The position numbers and the translations under genes are program-made. From Candidatus Phyllobacterium onerii (GTDB lineage Bacteria > Pseudomonadota > Alphaproteobacteria > Rhizobiales > Rhizobiaceae), in the NCBI RefSeq assembly GCF_028331445.1, contig NZ_JAQMHX010000005.1:310001-374000 (forward strand): a stretch of 64,000 nucleotides of DNA. Direction: 5' to 3'. Positions 1-7,992 of the stretch are shown here, one piece after another; the stretch's first letter is position 1, and every line of letters begins with the position of its first letter. The notes under the pieces were generated by a model. It was not told the DNA's origin. It saw nothing but the letters and a program-made list of their open reading frames with translations, and did no database searches.

Positions 1-1079
1 CGGCCTATCGTGGTTATCTGATGGATTCGGTGCGCCCAAGGAGTTGGTACACGGAACGTCCGGGTCGCTGGATTGCCGAACAGGAATGGCCATCGAAGGC
101 GATTGCTCCCGAAGTGCTGCATCTGCAAGCCGACAAATCCCTTGCCGCCGAGGTATCTGACGGCTTTTCCCATCTCGTGGCGTCGCCGCAGGATTGCGGC
201 ATGATGGGCGGCGAATATTGCGCGATCTGGCTCGGACCGGAAATGCCCGGCGACCAGCGCCGCGACGATGCGCTGTCGGTTTGCTATGGCACGGTTCTGG
301 ACAAGCCCATCGATATTGTCGGCGCGCCGGAGATCAAATTGACGCTGTCGAGCGACAAGCCGGTTGCTATGGTCGCGGTGCGGCTTTGCGATGTGCATCC
401 GGATGGTGCGTCGACCCGCATCACCTATGGCGTATTCAATCTGTGCCATCGCAGCGGGCACGACAAGCCGGAGCCGCTTGTGCCGGGAGAAGCGATCGAC
501 ATCCGCTTCAAGCTTGACGATATTGCCTATCGCATACCGGCCGGGCACATATTGCGGGTGGCCGTCTCGTCGTCCTATTGGCCGATGGTCTGGCCCTCAC
601 CGGAAAGTGTAAGCCTCACGATAGAGGGTGGGCAGATCAGCGTTCCTTCGCGGGAGCTGGCGACAGGCGACGAATGGACCTTTCCGGAGCCGGAAGCCGC
701 GTCGCCGTGGCAGCTTGAAACCTTGCGCACCGGCGGCAACAGCCGGTCGATCGAACATGATCAGGTCACAGGCAAGATCAGTCTGGTGATTGAAGACGAT
801 TTCGGCGAAGCGCGAGACAAGGATCATGGACTGATCCATGGCGGCGTTGCGCGCGAGCGCTGGGAAATCAACGCCGACGATCCACTTTCCGCCTATGGCG
901 AAACTCATTGGACCGAGATTTCAGGGCGCGACAACTGGCGCATCCGCACCGAGACTTTCACGACGATGCGGTCTGACAAGCACAATTTCTATCTGACTGG
1001 GCGCATCGAAGCATACGAAAACGACAATGCGGTGTTCGAGCGCGATTTTACCGAGACGATTGCACGCAATCACATCTGA
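1..1079 (+). CDS. CocE/NonD family hydrolase, 3' part only
   Basis: The reading frame is open from the left edge (codon phase beginning at base 3) to the TGA at 1077-1079, so this is the carboxy-terminal 358 residues of a larger protein. CocE/NonD hydrolases are serine esterases or X-Pro peptidases with an alpha/beta-hydrolase core followed by a beta-jelly-roll (PepX_C) domain. What is visible matches the jelly-roll end of the family; the nucleophile serine lies outside the window, so activity cannot be judged. It precedes a peptide-type ABC importer and a carnitine gene set, which suggests (inference) that it hydrolyses an imported ester or amide. Family assignment is fairly sure, substrate unknown. 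Confidence 0.75.
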   Translation, partial: AYRGYLMDSVRPRSWYTERPGRWIAEQEWPSKAIAPEVLHLQADKSLAAEVSDGFSHLVASPQDCGMMGGEYCAIWLGPEMPGDQRRDDALSVCYGTVLDKPIDIVGAPEIKLTLSSDKPVAMVAVRLCDVHPDGASTRITYGVFNLCHRSGHDKPEPLVPGEAIDIRFKLDDIAYRIPAGHILRVAVSSSYWPMVWPSPESVSLTIEGGQISVPSRELATGDEWTFPEPEAASPWQLETLRTGGNSRSIEHDQVTGKISLVIEDDFGEARDKDHGLIHGGVARERWEINADDPLSAYGETHWTEISGRDNWRIRTETFTTMRSDKHNFYLTGRIEAYENDNAVFERDFTETIARNHI

Positions 1080-1084
1080 CTTTG

Positions 1085-1104
1085 AACGCTGTATCTGCAG
1101 CGTT
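1085..1104 (+). terminator. short hairpin after the hydrolase gene
   Basis: A perfect 7-bp stem, AACGCTG / CAGCGTT, with a 6-base loop starts six bases after the stop codon. It is followed by GTCTTA and not by a run of T, so it may slow or weakly terminate transcription, or only protect the 3' end. Confidence 0.35.
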
Positions 1105-1214
1105 GTCTTAAATACCAAACTTAAAGGGTTGAAATTTACGGATATCAGGTCGCATAATTCACAAAAACCAGAATTGGGACGCCGGGCGTCGCAAGCAGAA
1201 GAAGGGGAATAGAT

Positions 1215-2804
1215 ATGTCAAACGAACTCGATTATCTCAGCCGCAGGGTTGCACTTGGCAAGCTTTCGCGCCGCGACTTTCTCGGCCGCGCCGCGGCACT
1301 TGGTGTCACCACCGTCTTCGCCAACTCCCTGCTTTCAAGTGCCGCGCTTGCCGAAGGTCCGGTCAAGGGCGGAACGTTGAAAGCCGGCATGCAGGGCGGC
1401 GCTTCCACTGACAGTCTTGATCCTGCGACGTGGCAGAGCCAGGTCCCCTACAAGTTCGGCCGCCAGTGGGGCGAACAGCTCGTGGAAATCCAACCCGACG
1501 GCAAGCTCAATCCGAAGCTCGCAACGGAATGGGGTTCTTCGGACGATGCCAAGGTCTGGACCTTCAAGATCCGCAAGGGTGTGCAGTTCCATGACGGCAA
1601 GGAGATGACGCCGGACGATGTCGTCGCCACGATGGAACGTCACTCGGATGCCAATTCGAAATCCGGCGCCCTCGGCATCATGGGCGGCATCGAAAGCGTG
1701 AAGAAAGACGGCGATACTGTTGTTTTCACACTGAAAGAAGCAAATGCCGATCTACCGTTCCTGATGGACGACTACCATCTTATGATCCAGCCGGGCGGCG
1801 GTAAGGACAAGCCGACTGCAGGTATCGGTACGGGACCATACAAGGTGGTGACCGATGAGCCGGGCGTTCGTCATATCGGGACGAAATTCCCGAACTACTG
1901 GGACGGCGACAAGCGTGGCCACGCCGAGCAGATCGAAATCATCGTCATCAACGACGCGACTGCCCGCACCGCGGCTCTGCAGTCCGGCCAGGTACACATG
2001 ATCAACCGCGTCGAGCCGAAGATCGTCGATCTCGTCAAGCGCGTGCCGGGCGTTACGATCCAGAACGTCGCGGGCAAGGGGCACTACGTTTTCATCGCCC
2101 ACTGCAACACCGCGCCCTTCGACAATATGGATCTGCGTATGGCACTGAAATATGCGATGAACCGCGAAGAGATGGTGAAGACCATTCTGCGCGGCTACGG
2201 CTCCGTTGGTAACGACACGCCGATCAACAAGGCGTATCCGCTGTTTTCGGACGATCTCGAACAGCGCAAATACGATCCCGACAAGGCGGCATTCCACTAC
2301 AAGAAGTCCGGCCACGAAGGTTCGGTGCTGCTTCGTACTTCCGATGTTGCATTTCCCGGCGCAATCGATGCGGCGCAGCTTTATCAGCAGAGCGCTGCCA
2401 AGGCTGGCATCACCATCGAAGTCAAGCGCGAGCCTGGCGATGGTTACTGGTCGCAGGTCTGGAACAAGCAGCCGTTCTCGGAATCCTACTGGGGCGGTCG
2501 GCCGACGCAGGACCAGATGTTCTCGACGGCTTATTATTCCAAGGCCGATTGGAACGACACACGCTTCTTCAACGAGAAGTTCGACAAACTGCTGTTGCAG
2601 GCGCGCGGCGAACTGGACGAAGCCAAGCGCAAGGCCATGTATCGCGACATGAATGTCATCGTACGCGACGAAGGCGGTGTCATCGTGCCGATGTTCAACG
2701 ACTTCATCGATGCGACGAGCAAAAAGGTTGGCGGCTGGGTGCCGGACGGCAATCAGGAGATGAGCGGCGGTTACGCATTGTCGCGCTGCTGGCTGATCGC
2801 GTAG
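1215..2804 (+). CDS. ABC transporter substrate-binding protein, peptide/DppA type
   Basis: This 529-residue protein is a family 5 solute-binding protein (SBP_bac_5), the periplasmic receptor of dipeptide/nickel/opine-type importers. The amino terminus carries a twin-arginine signal (SRRDFL, residues 18-23), a hydrophobic stretch, and an A-L-A site near residue 47, so export by Tat is likely. The ATG is preceded by AGAAGGGG. It begins a four-gene importer operon with two permeases and a double ATPase. Peptide-type receptors have varied ligands, including opines, glycosides and quaternary amines; the neighbouring carnitine genes make a betaine or acylcarnitine ligand possible, but this is inference. 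Confidence 0.9.
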   Translation: MSNELDYLSRRVALGKLSRRDFLGRAAALGVTTVFANSLLSSAALAEGPVKGGTLKAGMQGGASTDSLDPATWQSQVPYKFGRQWGEQLVEIQPDGKLNPKLATEWGSSDDAKVWTFKIRKGVQFHDGKEMTPDDVVATMERHSDANSKSGALGIMGGIESVKKDGDTVVFTLKEANADLPFLMDDYHLMIQPGGGKDKPTAGIGTGPYKVVTDEPGVRHIGTKFPNYWDGDKRGHAEQIEIIVINDATARTAALQSGQVHMINRVEPKIVDLVKRVPGVTIQNVAGKGHYVFIAHCNTAPFDNMDLRMALKYAMNREEMVKTILRGYGSVGNDTPINKAYPLFSDDLEQRKYDPDKAAFHYKKSGHEGSVLLRTSDVAFPGAIDAAQLYQQSAAKAGITIEVKREPGDGYWSQVWNKQPFSESYWGGRPTQDQMFSTAYYSKADWNDTRFFNEKFDKLLLQARGELDEAKRKAMYRDMNVIVRDEGGVIVPMFNDFIDATSKKVGGWVPDGNQEMSGGYALSRCWLIA

Positions 2805-2813
2805 GCTCGGCGG

Positions 2814-3773
2814 ATGAGTACGCCTGTCCTTAAACTGGTCGCCCAGCGCATTGCGATGGGCGTACTCCTTCTCCTTGCTGTCTCGGTGCTGATATTCGTC
2901 GGTACGCAGATCCTGCCTGGAGACGTCGCACAGTCCATTCTTGGACAATCCGCCACGCCGCAAGCTCTCGAAAATTTGCGGCGTGACATGGGCCTCAACG
3001 ATCCGGCCTATATCCGCTACTTCCGTTGGCTTGGCGGTATCCTGACCGGCAATCTCGGCACGGCTCTCTCCAGCGGGCAGGACATCGCCACGTCGCTGAA
3101 GGACCGGCTGTGGAACACGCTGTTCCTCGCTTCGGCGGCGGCGGTGGTTTCGGTTCCGCTGGCAATCGGCCTCGGGCTTCTCGCCGTGCGCTATCGCAAC
3201 GGCCCCGTAGACAAGATCATATCCGGGCTTGGTCTCGCCTCGACATCATTGCCGGAATTCTTCACCGGTTATCTGCTGATCTATTTCGTTGCCGTACAGC
3301 TGCAATGGTTTCCGAGTGTGTCGACGGTTTACGCGGGGATGCCATTTGGTGAACGACTGAGCGCCATTGCCCTGCCGGTCACAGTACTGACGCTGGTCGT
3401 TCTCGCACACATGATGCGTATGACCAGAGCGGCAATTCTCAACGTGATGCAATCTGCCTATATCGAGACGGCTGAACTGAAAGGGCTGACGCCATTCCAG
3501 ATCATCACGCGACATGCCTTTCCCAATGCCATCGCGCCTATCGTCAACGTCGTCATGCTCAATCTCGCATTCCTGATTGTCGGCGTGGTCGTCGTCGAGG
3601 TGATTTTTGTCTATCCCGGCATGGGACAATATCTGGTCGATCACGTTGCCAAACGCGACGTCCCGGTCGTTCAGGCATGCGGGCTGGTTTTCGCGGCTGT
3701 CTATATCAGCCTCAATATTGTTGCTGATATCGTGGCGATTGTTTCCAATCCCCGCCTCAGACATCCGAAGTGA
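2814..3773 (+). CDS. ABC transporter permease, DppB type
   Basis: The 319-residue product is a polytopic inner-membrane permease of the peptide/nickel ABC family (BPD_transp_1). It shows the amino-terminal DppB-type region with one membrane span, a periplasmic segment, and a membrane core with the EAA-like cytoplasmic loop (around residues 220-240, TAELKGLTPFQIITRHAFPN) that docks on the ATPase. It starts nine bases after the binding-protein gene and is followed ten bases later by the second permease, which supports one transcript. It would form the heterodimeric channel with the next gene product. Confidence 0.9.
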   Translation: MSTPVLKLVAQRIAMGVLLLLAVSVLIFVGTQILPGDVAQSILGQSATPQALENLRRDMGLNDPAYIRYFRWLGGILTGNLGTALSSGQDIATSLKDRLWNTLFLASAAAVVSVPLAIGLGLLAVRYRNGPVDKIISGLGLASTSLPEFFTGYLLIYFVAVQLQWFPSVSTVYAGMPFGERLSAIALPVTVLTLVVLAHMMRMTRAAILNVMQSAYIETAELKGLTPFQIITRHAFPNAIAPIVNVVMLNLAFLIVGVVVVEVIFVYPGMGQYLVDHVAKRDVPVVQACGLVFAAVYISLNIVADIVAIVSNPRLRHPK

Positions 3774-3783
3774 GGCCCGGCAG

Positions 3784-4608
3784 ATGCTGAATATAAAGAC
3801 CATACCGATCAGCGCATGGATTGGCCTCATCATCACAGCGTTGTTTCTCTTCGCGGCGATCTTCGCCCCTTGGGTTGCGCCGTACTCTGTTGGCGAAACG
3901 GTCGGCGATGTGTGGGAGCCAAGTTCTGCAAAGTACTGGCTCGGCACGGACAATCTGGGGCGCGATCTGCTGTCGCGCATGATCTACGGTGCGCGCATTA
4001 CCATCTTCATCGCCGCAATGGCGACCGCATTGTCGTTTATCCTGGGGTCGGTGCTGGGTTTTGCGGCAGCGGTTATCGGCGGCTGGTTCGACCAGCTCAT
4101 GTCGCGCTTCGTCGATCTGATCATGGCGATTCCAACGTTGATCTTCGCGCTTGTCGTGCTTTCGGTGCTGCCTGCCAACGTCGTTACGCTTATCCTGGTG
4201 ATGGGCCTGCTCGATGCCACCCGGGTGTACCGGCTGGCGCGCGCTGTCGCTGTCGATATCAATGTGATGGATTTCGTCGAGGCGGCAAAACTGCGCGGCG
4301 AGGGACGCATGTGGATCATCTTCCGGGAAATCCTGCCGAATGCACTGACGCCGCTGATCGCCGAGCTCGGGCTGCGGTTTATCTTCGCGGTGCTGTTTCT
4401 CTCGGCGCTGTCGTTCCTCGGTCTTGGCGTGCAACCGCCGGACGCGGATTGGGGCGGCATGGTCAAGGAAAACAAGGAAGGCATCGTTTTTGGCATCCCG
4501 GCGGCGCTCATTCCGGCTGCGGCCATCGCCATCCTTGCCATTTCGGTTAATCTGGTTGCCGACTGGATCCTCAATCGCACCACCAGCCTGAAGGGAGGGC
4601 GCGGCTAA
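3784..4608 (+). CDS. ABC transporter permease, DppC type
   Basis: The second permease of the importer has 274 residues from the ATG at 3784. The frame is open further upstream, but an earlier start would lie inside the DppB gene; the chosen ATG leaves a ten-base spacer. The protein has an amino-terminal anchor, the family's GTDNLGRD motif, then membrane spans with an EAA loop (VEAAKLRGEGRMWIIFREILPN). Its stop codon overlaps the next start (TAATG), indicating translational coupling to the ATPase. Confidence 0.9.
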   Translation: MLNIKTIPISAWIGLIITALFLFAAIFAPWVAPYSVGETVGDVWEPSSAKYWLGTDNLGRDLLSRMIYGARITIFIAAMATALSFILGSVLGFAAAVIGGWFDQLMSRFVDLIMAIPTLIFALVVLSVLPANVVTLILVMGLLDATRVYRLARAVAVDINVMDFVEAAKLRGEGRMWIIFREILPNALTPLIAELGLRFIFAVLFLSALSFLGLGVQPPDADWGGMVKENKEGIVFGIPAALIPAAAIAILAISVNLVADWILNRTTSLKGGRG

Positions 4609-6266
4609 TGGCCAAACGTCCCGTAGACAGAAGTGGAACCCTGCTCGATATCCGCAATCTGCGTATCGAGGCGACGAGCTACCCTCCCGGAGAACCGCCG
4701 CGCAATGTCGTCATTGTCGACGATGTTTCGGTGAAGGTCGAGCGCGGCAAAGTGCTGGGGCTCATTGGCGAGTCCGGTGCAGGCAAGTCGACCATCGGCC
4801 TTTCCAGCATGTGCTATGGCCGCGGCGGCGTGCGGATCACCGGCGGCGAAGTTTTGCTTAACGGACGCGACATATTGAAAGGTGGGCCAAGATTGCTACG
4901 GCAGGTCCGCGGACGTGAAGTCTGCTACGTCGCGCAATCTGCTGCCGCTGCCTTCAATCCTGCGCGCAAGCTGATGGATCAGGTGGTCGAGGCAGCGCTT
5001 CTGCACGGCATTTGCTCGAAGGCCGTAGCCGAGAAACGTGCGATCGGGCTGTTCAAGAAGCTTGGCCTGCCCAATCCGGAGACGTTTGGTCAGCGTTTTC
5101 CGCATCAGGTGTCAGGCGGACAGCTGCAGCGGGCCATGACCGCTATGGCGCTATGCTCGGAGCCGGATCTGATCGTGTTTGACGAGCCGACAACCGCGCT
5201 CGATGTGACCACGCAGATCGATGTGCTGGCTTCGATCAAGGATGCGATCCGCGATACGAATGTAGCGGCCCTTTACATCACCCATGATCTCGCCGTCGTG
5301 GCGCAGGTGGCGGATGACATCATCGTCTTGCGGCACGGCAAGAAAGTCGAATACGGCGATACGCACCAGATCATCAAGGAACCACGCCAGCAATACACCA
5401 ACCAGCTGGTCTCGGTACACCATATCCCGCACGAGCAAAACAACCCGACCGACGCGCCGATCCTGGTCGTCAACAATGTCACGGCGGCCTATGGCGGCGG
5501 GCTGGTGAAGGTCCTGAAGAACGTCTCCGTGGATATCCATCTTGGCCAGACCCTGGCTGTCGTTGGTGAATCCGGTTCGGGTAAATCCACGCTGGCCCGC
5601 GCGATAACCGGGCTGTTGCCGCCGATGGAGGGAAGCATAACCTTTGATGGACGGACCCTGTCACCCCGGCTGGCGAACCGTACGCGCAACGATCTGCGCG
5701 AGTTGCAGATGATCTATCAAATGGCGGATACCGCCATGAACCCGCGCCAGACCATCGGCACGATTATCGGCCGGCCGCTCGAGTTCTATTTCAAGATGAG
5801 GGGCAGGGAGCGCGACAGGCATGTCACGGAGCTCCTCGAAAAGATCGAGATGGGCAAGGGCTTTGCCGATCGGTACCCAGCCGAGCTCTCCGGCGGTCAA
5901 AAACAGCGCGTGTGCATCGCGCGGGCGCTGGCGGCAAAGCCGAAGCTCATCATCTGCGACGAGGTCACCAGCGCGCTGGATCCGCTGGTTGCGGACGGCA
6001 TATTGAAACTGCTGCTCGATCTGCAGAAGGATGAGAACGTCGCCTATCTCTTCATCACGCATGATCTTGCAACGGTGAAATCCATCGCCGATTCCATCGC
6101 GGTGATGTATCGCGGCGAGGTGGTTCGCTACGGACCGAAGTCGGAAGTCCTGGCGCCGCCTTTCGACGACTATACTGATCTGTTGTTGTCGTCAGTTCCG
6201 GAGATGGAGCTAGGATGGCTCGAAAACGCGATGAAACATCGCCGTATGGCCAGCGCCGGGAACTAG
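4608..6266 (+). CDS. ABC transporter ATP-binding protein, two fused nucleotide-binding domains (DppD-DppF type)
   Basis: This 552-residue cytoplasmic protein joins both ATPase domains of a peptide-type importer in one chain. Domain 1 has Walker A GESGAGKS (residues 54-61), signature VSGGQ and Walker B LIVFDEPT. Domain 2 has a second Walker A GESGSGKS, signature LSGGQ and Walker B LIICDEVT, where the usual proline after DE is valine. After each domain lies an oligopeptide-transporter carboxy-terminal extension. The gene overlaps the upstream permease by one base and its last four bases overlap the convergent esterase gene. Confidence 0.92.
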   Translation: MAKRPVDRSGTLLDIRNLRIEATSYPPGEPPRNVVIVDDVSVKVERGKVLGLIGESGAGKSTIGLSSMCYGRGGVRITGGEVLLNGRDILKGGPRLLRQVRGREVCYVAQSAAAAFNPARKLMDQVVEAALLHGICSKAVAEKRAIGLFKKLGLPNPETFGQRFPHQVSGGQLQRAMTAMALCSEPDLIVFDEPTTALDVTTQIDVLASIKDAIRDTNVAALYITHDLAVVAQVADDIIVLRHGKKVEYGDTHQIIKEPRQQYTNQLVSVHHIPHEQNNPTDAPILVVNNVTAAYGGGLVKVLKNVSVDIHLGQTLAVVGESGSGKSTLARAITGLLPPMEGSITFDGRTLSPRLANRTRNDLRELQMIYQMADTAMNPRQTIGTIIGRPLEFYFKMRGRERDRHVTELLEKIEMGKGFADRYPAELSGGQKQRVCIARALAAKPKLIICDEVTSALDPLVADGILKLLLDLQKDENVAYLFITHDLATVKSIADSIAVMYRGEVVRYGPKSEVLAPPFDDYTDLLLSSVPEMELGWLENAMKHRRMASAGN

Positions 6267-7213
6267 AGCTGGCCGGGCCAGCGGCCCTGGCCAAGCAGGT
6301 GCACGGCGGTGACGATACGCCGGAAGCTGGAGCGGGCGCGCTCCACACTGTGGCGCGCGCGCAGATAGGCGTGCACCAGACCGGGTTCGTTGTTCCAGAT
6401 CGCCTTGCCGCCGGCTGCAATGATCTTGTCGCGATAATGCCGGCCATCGTCCGATAGCGGATCGCATTCGGCTGAAATCACGACGGTGGCCGGCAGATCG
6501 GTAAAATCCGGATCATTCAACGGCGCGAAGCGCGGGTCGGTCGACCAGTTGAAGCCGCCGCCTCTGAGATTGAAATAATATAGCGTGTCGCGCGTCGTCA
6601 GCATCGGCGCTTCCGCATGGGTCACATAAGAGCCTTGATCGGTCGCCCCTCCCAGCCCGGGATAGATGAGAACCTGGCCAATGGGCGCGCGTTCGTGGCG
6701 GCGCACATGGTGCACGACCGCCGCCGCCAGATTCCCGCCGGCACTATCGCCGCACAGGACTATCGGCAAATCTGAAGTCGAAGCGACGTGCTCGAAGGCG
6801 GCAAGGCAATCCCTGAACGCGGATGGATGCAGGTGTTCGGGAACAAGCCTGTAATCGACCGCGATCACGCGGAAGTCTGTCCCGTCGCACAATTCGGCGC
6901 AGACATCGTCGTGGCTTTCAAGACCGCCAACGACGAAGCCGCCGCCATGAAAATAGAGGCAGATGGCTTTCGGATCGCAGTCGCGTTTTTCGTAGACGCG
7001 AAGTGGGATCTTGTGATTGCCGCTATCGATGAACTGGTCGGTCGCCGACATCATTTCGGGATAGCCGGCAAAAAATGCCCGGCACATGGTGTCGTAAACC
7101 TCCCGCTGCTGGGCAATCGAAAGCTCGATGGCATCGGGTGGGTAGAAACTGTTGGTACGTTCGATGAACGCCCAGGTTTCCTCGTCGATCAATATAGAAT
7201 AGTCGGTGGTCAT
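6263..7213 (-). CDS. alpha/beta hydrolase, hormone-sensitive-lipase type esterase
   Basis: The 316-residue product has the HSL (type IV) esterase signature HGGG at residues 89-92 (oxyanion hole) and the nucleophile elbow GDSAGG at 155-160, with Ser157 as the likely nucleophile. No signal peptide is apparent, so it should act in the cytoplasm on short acyl esters. It is the last gene of a six-gene minus-strand operon and overlaps the upstream hydratase gene by four bases (ATGA). That coupling to carnitine dehydrogenase and BKACE genes suggests a role in releasing carnitine or a related betaine from an acyl ester; this is inference, as type IV esterases vary widely in substrate. Confidence 0.88.
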   Translation of the reverse strand: MTTDYSILIDEETWAFIERTNSFYPPDAIELSIAQQREVYDTMCRAFFAGYPEMMSATDQFIDSGNHKIPLRVYEKRDCDPKAICLYFHGGGFVVGGLESHDDVCAELCDGTDFRVIAVDYRLVPEHLHPSAFRDCLAAFEHVASTSDLPIVLCGDSAGGNLAAAVVHHVRRHERAPIGQVLIYPGLGGATDQGSYVTHAEAPMLTTRDTLYYFNLRGGGFNWSTDPRFAPLNDPDFTDLPATVVISAECDPLSDDGRHYRDKIIAAGGKAIWNNEPGLVHAYLRARHSVERARSSFRRIVTAVHLLGQGRWPGQL

Positions 7214-7992
7214 TTCCCCTTCCAGACGGGCTCACGCTTTTCCGCGAAGGCTTTGAAACCCTCCTGGCCATCTTCGGATGCGTAGAGCGTGTCGACTGTA
7301 CGGAATTTGCGCTTGGTAATCCAGTTCATGGCTTCCTGAAAACCCATGCTCTCGGCTTCGCGCGCCACTTCCTTGATGGCGGCGAATACCAGCGGTGGCC
7401 CGCTTTCGAGCATGCGGGCGATTTCCCAAACCCGCTCCATCAGCTTGTCTTTCGGCAAGACCTCATTGACCAGCCCCCAACGGTGCGCCTCGATAACGTC
7501 CATCCAGCGACCTGTTAGCAGTAAATCCATGGCGACGTGATAAGGGATACGCTTCGGCAGCTTGACGGTTGCGGCATCGGCGAGGGTGCCCGCGCGGATT
7601 TCCGGCAGGGCAAAGCTGGAATGGTCGGAGGCATAGATCAGATCGCAGGAGAGGGCGAGTTCGAACCCGCCGCCGACTGCCATGCCATTGACAGCCGCGA
7701 TGACAGGCTTGTTGAGGTCGATCAGTTCTTGCAGACCTCCAAACCCGCCGACGCCATAATCACCATCGACCGCATCGCCGCCAGCTGCAGCCTTCAGGTC
7801 CCAACCGGCGCAGAAGAACTTGTCGCCCTCGGTCTGCACGATGGCGACACGCAGTTCGGGATCGTCACGGAATTTCTTGAACGTTTCGCCCATCAGACGG
7901 CTCGTCGTCAGATCAATCGCATTGGCTTTTGGCCGGTCCAGCGTGACTTCGAGAATGCCGCCTTCGCGGCGTGTCCTGACTACATCGTTCAT
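7210..7992 (-). CDS. caiD: enoyl-CoA hydratase/isomerase family protein, carnitinyl-CoA dehydratase-like
   Basis: From the ATG at 7992 this is a 260-residue crotonase-fold protein, close to the 261 residues of E. coli CaiD, which interconverts crotonobetainyl-CoA and L-carnitinyl-CoA. Crotonase features are visible: the oxyanion-hole loop CAGWDLKAAAGG, the segment MAVGGGFELALSCDLIYAS and the acidic LPEIRAGTLAD region. The frame extends 14 codons upstream, but the start at 7992 gives an ATGA overlap with the synthetase gene, the usual layout in this operon. The CaiD assignment rests on neighbours and general resemblance; another short-chain enoyl-CoA substrate is possible. Confidence 0.82.
   Translation of the reverse strand: MNDVVRTRREGGILEVTLDRPKANAIDLTTSRLMGETFKKFRDDPELRVAIVQTEGDKFFCAGWDLKAAAGGDAVDGDYGVGGFGGLQELIDLNKPVIAAVNGMAVGGGFELALSCDLIYASDHSSFALPEIRAGTLADAATVKLPKRIPYHVAMDLLLTGRWMDVIEAHRWGLVNEVLPKDKLMERVWEIARMLESGPPLVFAAIKEVAREAESMGFQEAMNWITKRKFRTVDTLYASEDGQEGFKAFAEKREPVWKGK

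Noticed and set aside
1752-2963. 403-codon minus-strand frame opposite the binding-protein and permease genes
   Set aside because: Runs across the junction of two real genes on the other strand.
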